This document shows, one piece after another, positions 47,132 through 61,265 of a DNA stretch of 64,000 nucleotides. Location of the stretch: positions 1,495,582 to 1,559,581 of the forward strand of contig NW_019773514.1 in assembly GCF_001039355.2 (NCBI RefSeq), read 5' to 3'. Made by a program: the position numbers and the translations under genes. The notes under the pieces were generated by a model. It did no database searches and was not told the origin of the DNA. It worked only from the letters and a program-made list of their open reading frames with translations. Source of the DNA: Lingula anatina. Lineage: Eukaryota; Brachiopoda; Lingulata; Lingulida; Lingulidae. Position 1 is the first letter of the stretch. Each line of letters begins with the position of its first letter.

Positions 47132-47515
47132 AAGATTTTCTACGTAACTCCTAGATTACCATAGGGAAGACACCCCCAGGTGTATGATAAGTCCTGGATG
47201 GTTAATGACATAACAGACAGGGTTACACAGTAGGTAATCAGTTGGTTTTCAGAATCAACCAAGTTGCCCATATCGGTACACATTTGGCCTACATATAACG
47301 TTTTACGCGCCTAAATCACATTGTAGATTTTCAACGTAACTCCTAGATTACATGTAGACCCTACCACAGGTGGAGTCACAGTTGTATGACGGGTTTGCGA
47401 TTGTTTGTGGCATGACAGAAAGGGACAACCTGGTTATACAATATCTAATCAGATTTGATGGTTTTCAGAATCAACCAAGGTACCCCTACCGGTAAACACT
47501 TGGGCGTCAAAACCT
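47132..47515. repeat. Two tandem ~193-bp repeats
   Basis: Units start at 47,132 and 47,325 with AGATTTTC(T/A)ACGTAACTCC and share GGTTTTCAGAATCAACCAAG near their ends. Confidence 0.8.
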
Positions 47516-47951
47516 TATATTCGTCCTAGATGCACAATACGACAGCAGGTTGTCAAGAGTACATGTATATTCAAGGTGTGCATTTGATTCTTTTTTCTAT
47601 ACATTAACGAGGACCACCTCAAAAGACGTGCTTCGGTTCCCACGCCACCATCATTTCAGCACCTGACACTGATACACATGTATTAGTAAATAGTATCACA
47701 TAGATGGCTGATCTTTGTTTAAAGAGGACTGTCAAAGTGACAAATTTGCATGCTGGATGTAATGTTACTTCCTCAATTACCGGCATCCGTCAACAATGGT
47801 GGTACATGTACATGTAGCTATCGTATACCTTAACCGTCTTCTGGTGTTACATCTAAATGATACAGTCACTGCCTGTATGTTGATGTTAATTCCTGTGACC
47901 TTACAACAAGTGGTCAGGTGTGGGCAGGTGGTCTTTGTGAAAAAGTGGATG

Positions 47952-50253
47952 CTTAAGGCGCTGTGACCTGTATGATCTCCACCTTTGTGTGTGAGAAAAT
48001 AATGACAAAATCGTTTTAAGCGATCATAATCAGAAAATGGTTACGAGGGTGTATGCGTGGGGTAGACAGCTTCTTAGAAAAATGTAACGACGAGAGGGCG
48101 TTGGGATCGTTAATGCTTATTGTTTAGAATAGGGATTTCCGTAAGAAAAGTGCTTAAACATATCAGCCTTACCTTTATACCATACAAAACCATACCATCT
48201 CATTATAACATCATGCTAACACAATCAAGCCACTTATAAAAAAAACACCCACTGAAATCTGTATTGTTTGAGGGAAAATAACGTGTGAAAATAACGCCAT
48301 AGAAGCATTGCTTTAATCCCATCCCTACGCTGATAACTACATGTAAGTATATGTAAAAAGTTCACTTCACTGTCCTCGCATACTGCTAGAATGCAGCCTT
48401 AAACACAGAACATGAATCAATGTCTCCTTATGCTATCCCATCTAGGAACACATTGTGCGTTCCTTTCATATCAGGTATATTTAAAGTGTCCCCACCTTAA
48501 TGTATCACAATGCCTGTATTTTAGTGAACATCCACTTTACTGTAATAATCTGTTAGATTCTTTAGACCTACACGCTGTATTTTCGGTTACACAATAAAAG
48601 TCTGCAATTTATGACATTGATATCTATATTTAATCAGCATTACAGACGTCCATATCTATGTTAAATATGTTTTATTATAACATTAGCCTTGTAATAGCCT
48701 TAATTTGTGTTGTGACACGTATTTAATATTCTACTGGCGTTCGCCATTGCCATTGAATGAATGCTATTGCAGACATTTATTGTCATCTTTGAGTATGTAG
48801 GAATTTTTACTTGAGGCCGCGCCTCATCATGGTGATCTCTTAAAAAACGCAACCCACTGCCTGTTCTGTTCATACATATATAATGGCGAAAGAATAGGCC
48901 GATGGTACTATCAAAGCGTGACTCATTTTGGACTGTCTGCACCATCAGCTATGAAAAGCATGGAGATCCCTGAATATAGCAAAAGGAACAAAGGATAATG
49001 TTGTGCTCAACATATCTAGTTGTATTTAATTAACAAAAAAATATATATTTTTTAAATATGTTTTCACATTACTTGTCACATTTGCATTTATGTATAGATG
49101 TCGCGAGACATCGGTGGCGCCATGGATGTTTAAAAATGGATAGCAATATCTCATATACACTAATCATCCTCCCTGTTTTCATCTAAAAGTGCAGGCATGA
49201 AATATGCATTCTATATATTGCTTCCGTGAATAAAGGTTTTCCGCAGTTTCAATAATTTAAAAAGTGCTGTGGCAGCATTTTTAAGTCGGGTTGTTTTGAT
49301 CAATACCGCCACACTTCAACTATATTTTTCCTCTTCCTTTTCGTTATTTAGATTGGAACATAATGGTTTGCGTTCTTGCATGGTTTCACTTTAAAGAAAA
49401 CACTCCCCAGATTAATAGAATCTCCTTTAAAAAATCCTCATCTGAGTGCTTAGCATTGTCCCCGAGTTGCAGGTAGGGCCTCATTCAATTGAGAGTGTGA
49501 CCTTTATTCTATTCACGTACATTATCATTATATTTCTATATTAAGAACCAGCATGCTGAATCTGTGCGTCTGAGTTATCAGGAATATAACCCATCAGTAA
49601 TGGTTTGGCATAGGGGATCTGTCCTATTTTCTCTGTTTACCTTTTATTTGTTTGTTTTTGTAAATTTTTTAACCTAATACGATTGTCGTCGTCTCCGTTT
49701 CGAATTTGTGACATTCCTGAGTAATGTACATTTGCATAGCAGCACGTTCTCGTGATGAAGCAGAGTTCTGCTCACACAAAACACGAAATTTTAGTCATCT
49801 AAAATGTAACACGATATTTATCCTGAGAAAATATCAGACCAGGAATCGACTTAAATGATGTCACGAATCGACCCGACTACCCTGTAGTTTTGTACAAGAA
49901 GGTCTCACTCTGTGTAGGGTTTTTGTTGACAAAATTTAGGCACATGTTTGGTATGAAATGGTGACAATAAGGAACGCAGCTTAAGATGGGCGGGGCATGT
50001 GACAGTCACAAGCCGAAGCAGACACAAATAAACCAGTAAATCAAGAACTGTATAGGCTAACATAACACAAATGCACGCGATTTGTGAAGTGAGAAATATA
50101 TAATAACCACCGAGATAAGATGTGATGAGGGTTTTACGAGGTGTTGTTTTATTCTAAGGTGTTATCTACTTGACTGGTGTCATCACATAGACGTCAAACA
50201 GATGAACGTGTACTTGTATGTGTTTTATACGATAGATAAATTTCTTCCCGGAG

Positions 50254-50309
<56 letters not shown>
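47952..50309. repeat. 2.36 kb direct duplication, copy 1, ending in (AG)n
   Basis: Begins CTTAAGGCGCTGTGACCTGT and runs to an (AG)n microsatellite (about 50,257-50,308). It matches 50,328-52,639 closely, with scattered substitutions and small indels. No gene in it. Small ORFs such as 48,412-48,597 recur only because the DNA is duplicated. Confidence 0.9.
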
Positions 50310-50310
50310 N
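50310..50310. other. Single ambiguous base between duplicate copies
   Basis: One n directly after the (AG)n tract and 17 bp before the second copy starts. Confidence 0.85.
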
Positions 50311-50327
50311 TGTAACGACCGATCTAC

Positions 50328-52601
50328 CTTAAGGCGCTGTGACCTGTATGATCTCCACCTTTGTGTGTGAGAAAATAATGACAAAATCGTTTTAAGCGAT
50401 CATAATCAGAAAATGGTTACGAGGGTGTATGCGTGGGGTAGACAGCTTCTTAGAAAAATGTAACGACGAGAGGGCGTTGGGATCGTTAATGCTTATTGTT
50501 TAGAATAGGGATTTCCGTAAGAAAAGTGCTTAAACATATCAGCCTTACCTTTATACCATACGAAACCATACCATCTCATTATAACATCATGCTAACACAA
50601 TCAAGCCACTTATAAAAAAAAAACACCCACTGAAATCTGTATTGTTTGAGGGGAAAATAACGTGTGAAAATTACGACATAGAAGCATTGCTTTAATCCCA
50701 TCCCTACGCTGATAACTACATGTAAGTATATGTAAAAAGTTCACTTCACTGTCCTCGCATACTGCTAGAATGCAGCCTTAAACACAGAACATGAATCAAT
50801 GTCTCCTTATGCTATCCCATCTAGGAACACATTGTGCGTTCCTTTCATATCAGGTATATTTAAAGTGTTCCCACCTTAATGTATCACCATGCCTGTATTT
50901 TAGTGAACATCCACTTTACTGTAGTAATCTGTTGGATTCTTTAGACCTACACGCTGTATTTTCGGTTACACAATAAAAGCCTGCAATTTATGACATTGAT
51001 ATCTATCTTTAATCAGCATTACAGACGTCCATATCTATGTTAAATATATTTTATTATAACATTAGCCTTGTAATAGCCGTAATTTGTGTTGTGACACATG
51101 TTTAATATTCTACTGGCGTTCACCATTGCCATTGAATGAATGCTATTGCAGACATTTATTGTCATCTCTGAGTATGTAGGAATTTTTACTTGAGGCCGCG
51201 CCTCATCATGGTGATCTCTTAAAAAACGCAACCCACTGCCTGTTCTATTCATACATATATAATGGCGAAAGAATAGGCCGATGGTATTATCAAAGCGTGA
51301 CTCATTTTGGACTGTCCGCACCATCAGCTATGAAAAGCATGGAGATCCCTGAATATAACAAAAGGAACAACATATCTAGTTGTATTTAATTAACAAAAAT
51401 ATATTTATATATTTTTTAAATATGTTTTCACATTACTTGTCACATTTGCATTTATGTATAGATGTTGCGAGACATCGGTGGCGCCATGGATGTTTAAAAA
51501 TGGATAGCAATATCTAATCATCCTCCCTGTTTTAATCTAAAAGTGCAGGCATGAAATATGCATTCTATATATTGCTTCCGTGAATAAAGAAGGTTTTCCG
51601 CAGTTTCAATAATTTAAAAAGTGCTGTGACAGTATTTCTAAGTCGGGTTGTTTTGATCAATACCGCCTCTCTTCAACTATATTTTTCCTCTCCCTTTTCG
51701 TTATTTAGATTGGAACATAATGGTTTACGTTCTTGCATGGTTTCACTGTAAAGAAAACACTCCCCAGATTAATAGAATCTCCTTTAAAAAATCCTCATCT
51801 GAGTGCTTAGCACTGTCCCCGAGATCCAGGTAGGGCCTCATTCAATTGAGAGTGTGACCTTTATTCTATTCACGTACATTATCATTATATTTCTATATTA
51901 AAAACCAGCATGCTGAATCTGTGCGTCTGAGTTATCAGGAATATAACCCATCAGTAATGGTTTGGCATAGGGGATCTGTCCTATTTTCTCTGTTTACCTT
52001 TTATTTGTTTGTTTTTGTAAATTTTTTAACCTAATACGATTGGCGTCGTCTCCGTTTCGAATTTGTGACATTCCTGAGTAATGTACATTTGAATAGCAGC
52101 ACGTTCTCGTGATGAAGCAGAGTTCTGCTCACACAAAACACGAAATTTTAGTCATCTAAAATGTAACACGATATTTATCCTGAGAAAATATCAGGCCAGG
52201 AATCGACTTAAATGATGTCACGAATCGACCCGACTAGTTTTGTACAAGAAGGTCTCACTCTGTGTAGGGTTTTTGTTGACAACATTTAGGCAGATGTTTG
52301 GTATGAAATGGTGACAATAAGGAACGCAGCTTAAGATGGGCGGGGCATGTGACAGTCACAAGCCGAAGCTGACACAAATAAACCAGAAAATCAAAAACTG
52401 TAGGCTAACATAACACAAATGCACGCAATTTGTGAAGTGAGAAATATATAATAACCACCGAGATAAGATGTGATTAGGGTTTTCCGAGGTGTTGTTTTAT
52501 TCTAAGGTGTTATCTACTTGACTGGTGTCATCACATAGACGTCAAACAGATGAACGTGTACTTGTATGTGTTTTATACGATAGATACATTTCTTCCCGGA
52601 G

Positions 52602-52639
<38 letters not shown>
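50328..52639. repeat. 2.31 kb direct duplication, copy 2, ending in (AG)n
   Basis: Second copy. Its (AG)n tract (52,602-52,639) is shorter than that of copy 1, and it is followed by single-copy sequence. Confidence 0.9.
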
Positions 52640-52642
<3 letters not shown>

Positions 52643-55600
52643 AATTCAATACAGAATGAAAATGATGCAATATGAATTGAATATCAGTACTCGTTCTTAT
52701 CAGGACACGTTTTATCATACATATTGTAACAATAAGAAGGGGAAAAAATTTCATTTCTACCATAGACACCAAAAACTAAGCATTGTGCATTGTTGTAACT
52801 AGATAGGACTCTCCATGTTGTTTGCCGTGTTTTATTATGCTAGCAGTGTTGTATAATGGATATTGTAGCACCTGATCTTGTCGAGCTTTGTGCTGTAACA
52901 AATCGACAGAAATGCACAATACATCACATCGCGTTAGCAGACCATGAGCAGCTGAACTGACGAGGGCATCGGCTTCCTGTCACTTGAAACGTATGATTAA
53001 GGGCGGGAAAAGATCAAACATGTGTAACAGATACGGTGTAGAATACCTTCGCAAACAAAAATATAGATCAATTTGAATGAATATTATACGTGTCCCAGAC
53101 TATATATGTAGCCATTGACCCCCATCTGATTACAGCAATGTTCATACTCTAGAATGTTTGCCTTTTCGAAGCGAGTGAAAACGAATAGTACGCCCTACAG
53201 ATTAGGCAGTCTTAAGATGAATGTGGAGACATATGTTGGTTGTAAAGTTAAAATTGAGCAGCCAAAACATTATAAGACTAGCTCTCCATCCTCCAGTTAT
53301 TGCGCCTAGAGTATAGGGGGATTTTTATTTACACTAGACTCGAGCACGGCCTGCTCTCACGCAAAGACAACGTTAAACCTAACCCAGCATTTTTAGCCTT
53401 TGAAACTGATGTACAGGTACTTGTATCTTTGACCTTTTGACCATTATTGTGTGAACGTTATTAATGTTGCAGCGTCGTTCCTTTATTAAACACCTCCATT
53501 GTTAAGAAATGTAACGCACCTGATATAACTTTTCTTCATGGTTATTCACATCCCATATTGTGTTGTATTAATAGATGCATATATCATGAATTAATTAGTG
53601 AGATATTAATGAAAACGCCATTTAAGAGTCTTCAAAACACCACAACGCCCCTCTTATATTTCAAGAGGATCAAGTAATCACAACACGATTATACTTGACT
53701 TATATATTAACATCTGCTGCCCTCTTCGTATTCGTTAAACTATTGCGAATGAGAAATAGACCTTTTTGTATCTTGCAGCAACGTTGGACACGTACAAAAA
53801 AACCACCAAACCACAGGCTGGTTTCCGACTAATGATTTTCCAATGAGATTTTAAGAGCCTGTGAAGTATTAGCTAATTACTAGGAACCAGTAGTTGCATC
53901 CACTGTGCCAGGGAGGCTCAGGTGCATTTGTCGAGAAAACTAATCTTTTGAGAGCAATGAAAATATTTTTATAAAAAAAATAATAACAAACATCCGTGAC
54001 TCTTTAGGGTGGATGGAATGACTTACACTCAGTTCACAGAGATTAGAAACCTTAGAATTAACCTACAAGAAATTGGCACCAACAGTGGCTCAACGCTTTC
54101 ACCACTAATTTTTCTCTTTCTGTGTACATCATTGTTTGAGAATAACAGTTTCAATGTATGTGTTGAAACAGCTGTGCTATCTTCACCCCATATGGCAGCT
54201 AGGGGCACCTGTATTTGCAGTTGACATCATTACACGTACCAATGTTCCTAAATTCCCGCAGGTCCAGCTGTTAGCTGAGAGATCCGCTTCTCCTCCATAA
54301 AAAGTCCTATTTAAGCATGTTCAAAAACATATGTTGCGCGTGCTTGGGATGAAGGATCTTCTCTAATAGCTATGCTGTGACACATTGCAGCAAAATCATT
54401 TTTACAGGTGTAAAAAATTCGGGAAATAAGTTCACATCAGAGCGAAAGTCTTAGTCCAAGCTTTAGACATGCAGGAAACATTTTAAAAGCTATAGTTTGG
54501 CATATGAGTTTTACTATTTTGTTTTCTCATTTTGTGAAAAAGAGGTTCGTTTTGGTGTCTGGTAAGAGTTAGCCATAGGAAGGTTTGACAAATCTTTACA
54601 ATGATTTGAATAATGCAATTTTGAATGATGCAGTGAATGATTTTGTGTATGTAATTTTATCCATTAACTTTCTAAAAGCGCGCTATGCATTGAATGCAAT
54701 GACATTTAATAGTATTATTTATTGTGGACACAAATTAGATTCCCTGGAATACGTGTTAAGACAAACCTATGGCCCTCCGCTTACTTTGCTTTGTTCGGAA
54801 CTGTAACTACTTTTGAAGAATATGTCATCAGCGTCCATACTTGCAACTGTAGTGCAAGGGTTTCAGTCACAGATTACTGAATGAAATCTGAGCACAAGCT
54901 TCGAGATTGCCAGAAGGTGGATGTGCTGAAACCGATATATCATTGAACGACAACACGTTAGTTTCATGATTTCCAGCAGTCACGGCACTGGCGTGTGGTT
55001 GCAATATAGGTATTATCAGCCTACAATGGTACTGTACCAAAGCATGGTTGCCATGGTGTCATCTAGGCAAGGTACTATAGTTGTTGTCAGCCAGTCAAAG
55101 TATTAAGGCATGGCTGACATGATGCCAACGCGACAGAGCGCCAAAATATAATTCTAACCAGTCAATTTATTGACAATATCATATGTTTCACTCCAACCCC
55201 CTTCTAAGGAACATATATGAGCAGAAGCCCCCACTTTTATGAAAAACTATAGTCAGGTCATAACTATTATATTATATTTTACTACCTGTATTTCTGGAAA
55301 GGATGCGAGAGACATTGCGCACACACGGTTATTTTATAAAGAAGTGCCTGTCTGTGCATTACTAACATAGCGACAGACCGATACAGCTGGAAGTTCCAGG
55401 GGATATTGATATTTTAGACACTTCCTTCTTGAAACCTCTGTTACGCACGGTGTCCTGCAGGAAATTCTACATAACAGTACCATTGTTGGGCAGATTTTGT
55501 TTTGATGCTCTAGTGTTCTTTCCCGTTTGCATCCATGTTTTACTTTGTTTGCGTGATATGTCAGCGCGTTAACGTACCAATCCGAGGAGATGACATTTTA

Positions 55601-58600
55601 CCGAGTATTCTTGGAAATCCAACGCACTTCAGGATGTGTGTTATTTGGCGTTCTGTTAGTGATTATTTTAAAATTCCTTTATATATAGCCGATAACTAGC
55701 AAAATGAAACTTAGCACAAAGTTCTTTTATTGAAATGGAATCATGTACAAGGTTGTAATTTAAAAGATGTTACCAGAAGAAGCTATTTCCATTATTATAG
55801 GCTGCTAGCACAGTGGCACCTGTAGATCAGATACCATGTTAAAACTGTTGTATTAAAGCACACTTTAGACAAAATTCAGTTATTTGTTACGGACGGAGTG
55901 AAAACTTTAGAAGTTAGGCATGTCTCTTTAATCCTTTTAGATCAAAGTTAGTTGCATTTAGTTCGACTAGAGATCATTCAATAGAACATATAACGTACAA
56001 CAATAACTCCAATGTCCTTTGAAATAGCCTTTGCATGAAAATTCGCTTTAACCTTCGATCCCACATAAACAATCACGATGATCAATCTTCATTATTGAAA
56101 TTATGACCTTCACTTAAATCGACGTAGATTTTTTTACAGGGAGAGAGGCCAAGGGGAAGCTGTCATGAGCCTGAGTCTGTTTAGATTCGTAAAGAATAAT
56201 AGGATATGTAAATCCCGCCATTTTTCTCTGCACCTCAAAAGACCCGACCCAGGTCTATAAAATATTTAACAGATTTGGTGTTACATCTGATCAGTGTATT
56301 TAAATCATTATTTTATTACTCACAGCAATTGCGTTTAGAGTATTAGACTACATTTTGCTGCGATGAATAATCGATTTAACCAAAAATCATTGTTGGTTTG
56401 CTAAAACTGATTTTCTTATCATTGGTGACTGTGTAATCTTTTAAATGTGTGGCGATTCACTCAGTGACTCAGACTGCTTAGACTCATGAGGCAACACACA
56501 CTGTCGGTAGTAGCCCCGCCTCGTGAGGTTTTCATTTGAGCTTACTGTTCTCGTTATGTTTTCCTGCCTCATGGGATGTGAAGTTAAAGTAAATAGTGCC
56601 TCGTATGTCAACTCAACGCACACAATGTGCTAATGGTTCAGTCCTCGCGAGATTGGTCTCTAATCTCGAAAGTTGCAGTGGGCGCCCGCTTCAATTAACT
56701 TCGCTGTAAAAAAGGGAAAATAGTGACGGAGTTGGTTGGAGTTGGTTGTAGCTCGCTGTTCATCGACCTGATCACGCTTTGATAAAATCCATTTCTACTA
56801 CCGCTCTACTCCTGCCTGTTTTAATTTCAAAGCGCTCTCCTTTTTTCACTTTATCAAAAGCACTTAAACTGAGATTGATGTAACGCGTTCTGTCCTTTAA
56901 TGAGCCCTTGATCGTAGCTATCTTTATTTCGGGTGTCTAGCAGGCATCATGGATCATTCCAACTATGCCTCAACCAGTCTGATATACATGGATAGAAATT
57001 CTCTTTTATTCAACTTGTTTCATAACGCATTTCTGAATCTTGCAACGGAAGACCCTTGTGCCCGTCTCATTGTGTTTGTTAAACAAAACCACTATGTTTG
57101 TGCTGCACATCTAATTAATAAATAGCATCTAGAGCAAGCGTCTCCCGGAACTCGGGTCAGATCACTTACGCATTATATGGCAAGAGATAGAGACTCGAGG
57201 GACTTGTTCTGCCTTAATGGGCAATTCAGTGACATTTCATCGGTAGATAATGAAGTATTAGTGAACTTACATCGATTGTGACTGGCGCATGTACTGCCAT
57301 TGCATCCAATCGTTAATGCCTACGTACTATTCGAGCTTAGCTGCTGGATTGTCAATGGTTGAGCTTTGATCACTGGCCATAGATACATGAGATAGAAGGC
57401 TTTTTAGATAACGCCACACGTCTCCTCAAAATAATGTCAGCAACCAGCTTAGCAGGGAGAAGCATGGTGTGGCCAAAGGCTAAGTTAATAAGTCACGTCG
57501 ACAACTGTGCCATATTGTATCTTGAAGTCAATGGAGCTTAAATGTCAAGAAGAGGCCAATTTTCAAAATAAACCTTTTCAGCTTGTTCATTATATTTTCT
57601 TACATTAACACTTGACACTTTTTCCGTAACAGTTAGATACGTTTAAAATAGTTTAAACTATAAAGGCACAATTCTCGGAGCAGCGGCTATCATATATTAT
57701 TTGCCAATTCCATTGGATTTCTCTTTTCATATTCCATGGGTTAAGATTATATAATAATTATAATTGTAATTTTCAAGATTTTGGTGGTCAACTTTTTACA
57801 CACCGATTTATGAATAATGCATACACAAAGCATATTAAGTGCATGCAAAATTCATATCAAAGTGTCACTGCCATATTGTTGATATTATGCAACATGCAAA
57901 TTTTGAAAAATGCAAATCAATTCATTACCAAAACAAAAAGTACGAGCAGTTATGTCAAACGCCAAAGAGTACTTTATCTTTTGTTTTCAGTGCAAATTGA
58001 AAACATGGAATATTAATCGTAAAACCAATCTGAATACGGACCCATCATGATTTGTCTATCCGCCATTGCTCGGCTACAGACCTCTTTTGCATTACTATTA
58101 TAATATAGCTTGGCGGCGTTTTCGTGTCTCTTCATGTATAGCTGCGTAACTAACGCTCAACACCACTTTATCACTTAAGAGGAGACGTGCGGTTATCTGA
58201 AACATTAGTGAATGCATCTACATGCATTTGGTGGTATAGAACAGCTTTAAATGTCCCTAAGTACCATTCTGATTCCAAGTAATGACGGGAAAAGTGTAAC
58301 GTGAAATGTTTCTTAGAATAGGCAAGTTGCAATACATCCATCAAATGAAGCTGTGATAATCGAGATCATGACAGAGCGTATTTGATTTTCAGATTTTTTT
58401 CATAGGTGAAATAAACAAACATCGGAACAACCTATTAGAATTAAAAACAAAAAGTGAATAAAGTAAACGAAGAAAAGCTATGGAATTAAAAGTCAAATTA
58501 TCAATAGTAAATGAATTGCTTATTGTAATACATCACTTTTCATTCATTGATTTTTATACAGTGTCATGTTATGAATGTAACTATTTACCCATGTGGCATA

Positions 58601-58802
58601 AAGTGGCATAAAGTGATGTGTATAACAGGACTTGTAAATGGAGAGAGTTCTTACATGGCGCTGAATCCTATTTTTGCCATATCTTTAACCTCGTTATCCG
58701 GACAGAATCTACTAGATATTCATTCAAAATAGCAATAAACCATTTATTACGATTTCGACTCTTGGTGTTTGCAAGAGGAGAACGATTCAACCGATACCAG
58801 GT
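52640..58802 (+). other. Formin intron 1, last part
   Basis: AT-rich, single-copy as far as I can see. No exon, RNA gene or repeat family recognised. Confidence 0.5.
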
Positions 58803-59058
58803 GGAGTCTAAGACTGGGTTCCCATACCTATATCCATCTAACAGGATCGATCCATCTCCGGTGGGTTTCTCGCTAAATTGCTTTCAGCTTAAGCGGCTTA
58901 GATGTTTGGCACGCCTACTGAAGCTGCTTAACGATAATTAATTACCCCCTAGCAACTTCAGTATGCGCGACAGACATCTAAGCCGCTTAAGTCGCAATAT
59001 AGCGAGATTCCCCTCGGAGATAGTGCGAAAGGGTTTGGGAATCGTCCCTCAAGTCTCC
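58803..59058. mobile_element. Foldback MITE (~256 bp)
   Basis: Almost the whole element is an inverted repeat: GGTTCCCATACC pairs with the complement of GGTTTGGGAATC, and GCTTAAGCGGCTTAGATGT pairs with ACATCTAAGCCGCTTAAG, around a short AT-rich centre near 58,935. Confidence 0.8.
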
Positions 59059-59996
59059 CTTTGAAAAGTGAACTTGGTGATTCAATTCAACGTCCATAAG
59101 AGCCCACTCCACATGCACCGCGCTTATCAGTGAACCAATACCGTTCTTTGACATATGTCACTGATATCCATTGAATGTTATATAAGACACATTTTATGGA
59201 TAGCGAAACAACGTTTATATATCTATGCAGAAACACTTCGTCTACCTTTAAGGCGCTTTAATACCTCTAATAAAATTTTAATGGGAGGGACACAGTGTTC
59301 TGGTAGGGTTGGGAATGTAGGCGATATTGCACTTTTAAAACAACAGTCACGTTTCAGAGGATCTCGTCGGACTTGTCACCCATTCCGCGTTGGTACCAGT
59401 ACATTAACATGGATCACTCACTGCAGTGGGTGGAATACGGCAACACTGGTTTTCATAGGACAGCGGTTGGAATTGTTTTATGGCAAAATCTTTTCCAGCT
59501 CTTCCAATGTGTAAAACCAAATATTATGTCTTATGACAACCCACATCGTATGACTCATTGTAATGGAGTTATATGTTATGTTCCTTTAAAGCACGCGAAC
59601 ACTATATGCAGTTTTCTTTAAAGTGGCTATTAAAATAGCATTAATATGATAACATCACGCGTATTAGGTTGCTTTCTAAAATGACAAATATACCTGCAGA
59701 ACGCATTACATGTATATGTCTAGGCACGATTCTTGTTATTACTTGGAGCGAGCCCTTGAGAAATGCTGATGAATTAAGCTGTAACATTATCATGGTCTGT
59801 TTTTTCTTAGTAAAGCATGATTCGTGTGATCCCGAAAGAATGTATTTATAGTAACTTTGAGATTTATACTATAATGATTAAATTTTGATTAGTGCCTGTT
59901 GCACATTGTTTCAGCTGTGTTGCTCTCTTATTGCAGTTGTTGTGACTTTAAAATCACTTTTCATTTGCATTTTCTTTTCCATTCATTTTATTTCAG

Positions 59997-60112
59997 CATT
60001 GGACACCAATAATGTGATGGTGAAGAAGCAACTCTTTGAGCTTTTCAGCGCGTTATTCGTCTACTCAAAGGAAGGCTACGGCGTTGCCATGGACGCGCTC
60101 GAGTTTTACAGG
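59997..60112 (+). CDS. INF2: INF2-like formin, exon 2 (inhibitory domain)
   Basis: 116-nt exon, acceptor TTTATTTCAG, donor GTAAGA. It enters in phase 1 by completing an Ala codon and leaves in phase 0. It encodes [20 protein letters not shown] and then YSKEGY...ALEFYR, the most INF2-like part of the window. Confidence 0.9.
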
Positions 60113-61026
60113 GTAAGAAAGCGTTTTGAATGAAGGTTAAGATTGTCTGAATAAAGCAAATAACTAAAAAGGGATATGGCGAAATTATGAGTTTAGGTAT
60201 TTATGGTGTCTTCCACATTACAATATCAACAAGCCTACAACGTTTCTTGTAAAAGGAGTTTTCGGTCTTTGAGTCCCCGAATTATGAGAAAAATCCTGCG
60301 TCTTTACTGATACTCCCTATTTTCACTCAAGTCCCTCCGTAAACAGCAGGTTGCTGTATTTTATCACTGCCAAGGAACATATTCCCTCAAGACCAATTTG
60401 CATATTTCCAGTAACGTGATTTCGGTTTTTCCGACACTCCTTGCTGCCCCCCTCACCCTTGTGCCGTCCTTGTGCTTCAGCACAGGTGGCTAAGGTCTTG
60501 ACATTGATGTTTCGCCCTGCTTGCAACTTGCATTACCTACATGCATCTCTTTGTGCTGTGTAGTTTGCTTCCTGTCACATTTGCATGCTGGCAAAAGCAA
60601 AAGCTGCTGTCTCGGTAAAATGATTATACTGATTATATAGAAATGTCAAAAAATACTCACTTGAAGTGTTCATTAAGCACAGAGTAAAGTATTGTTTAAA
60701 CGACAGTGTCATGCATATTTTACTGGCGTATCTAATACTGAAATCGGACCATCAGCCAACGTTAAAAAACTATTTTGTATTACGCTATTTACAACCTAAT
60801 CATAGATTTGTTTTCTCTACAATTAGGTAGCGGTGAGTATAATACTTATCACTTTATTTAGAATTTTCCAATTCAATTCTGGCGCTATGATTGTATTATG
60901 CTGGGCTACTGCTGGCCGGGAAGCAGAGCTACTAGGTTCCCTTCTCCTCGCTAAGTCTGCACAATGTACAGTCAGCTTCTGAACCTTGGCTGAAGACGTG
61001 CGCTGTGACAATAATCACGGTCGTCT

Positions 61027-61265
61027 TTGATCCCATATCCATAGACACCATCGGCGTATGTGGATTGACCCAATTCTGTTGCACTCACGCTGACTGCAGT
61101 CAGCTTAATTGAATGACACGCCTCTTCAAGTAGAATACAGAAAAAATGTGATTTGGAACCAAATGGAGGCGCGTCATTCAGTTAAGCTGATTGCAATTAG
61201 CGAGAGTCCCCGCGGAGTTGGGTCGATCCACGTAGATTGATGGTGTCTGTGGGAATGGGGTCCAA
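61027..61265. mobile_element. Foldback MITE (~239 bp) in formin intron 2
   Basis: The arms pair over about 100 bp: ATAGACACCATC / GATGGTGTCTGT, GTGGATTGACCCAA / TTGGGTCGATCCAC and CAGCTTAATTGAATGACACG / CGTCATTCAGTTAAGCTG. Unrelated in sequence to the foldback at 58,803. Confidence 0.8.

Noticed and set aside
46801-47515. Possible CRISPR-like or regulatory repeat array
   Set aside because: Only two units of each repeat, without spacers, in an animal intron. Simple tandem duplications.
48412-51324. Repeated short ORFs (48,412, 50,791 and minus-strand 48,700, 51,040)
   Set aside because: They occur twice only because of the 2.3 kb duplication. No start context, domain or splice signals.
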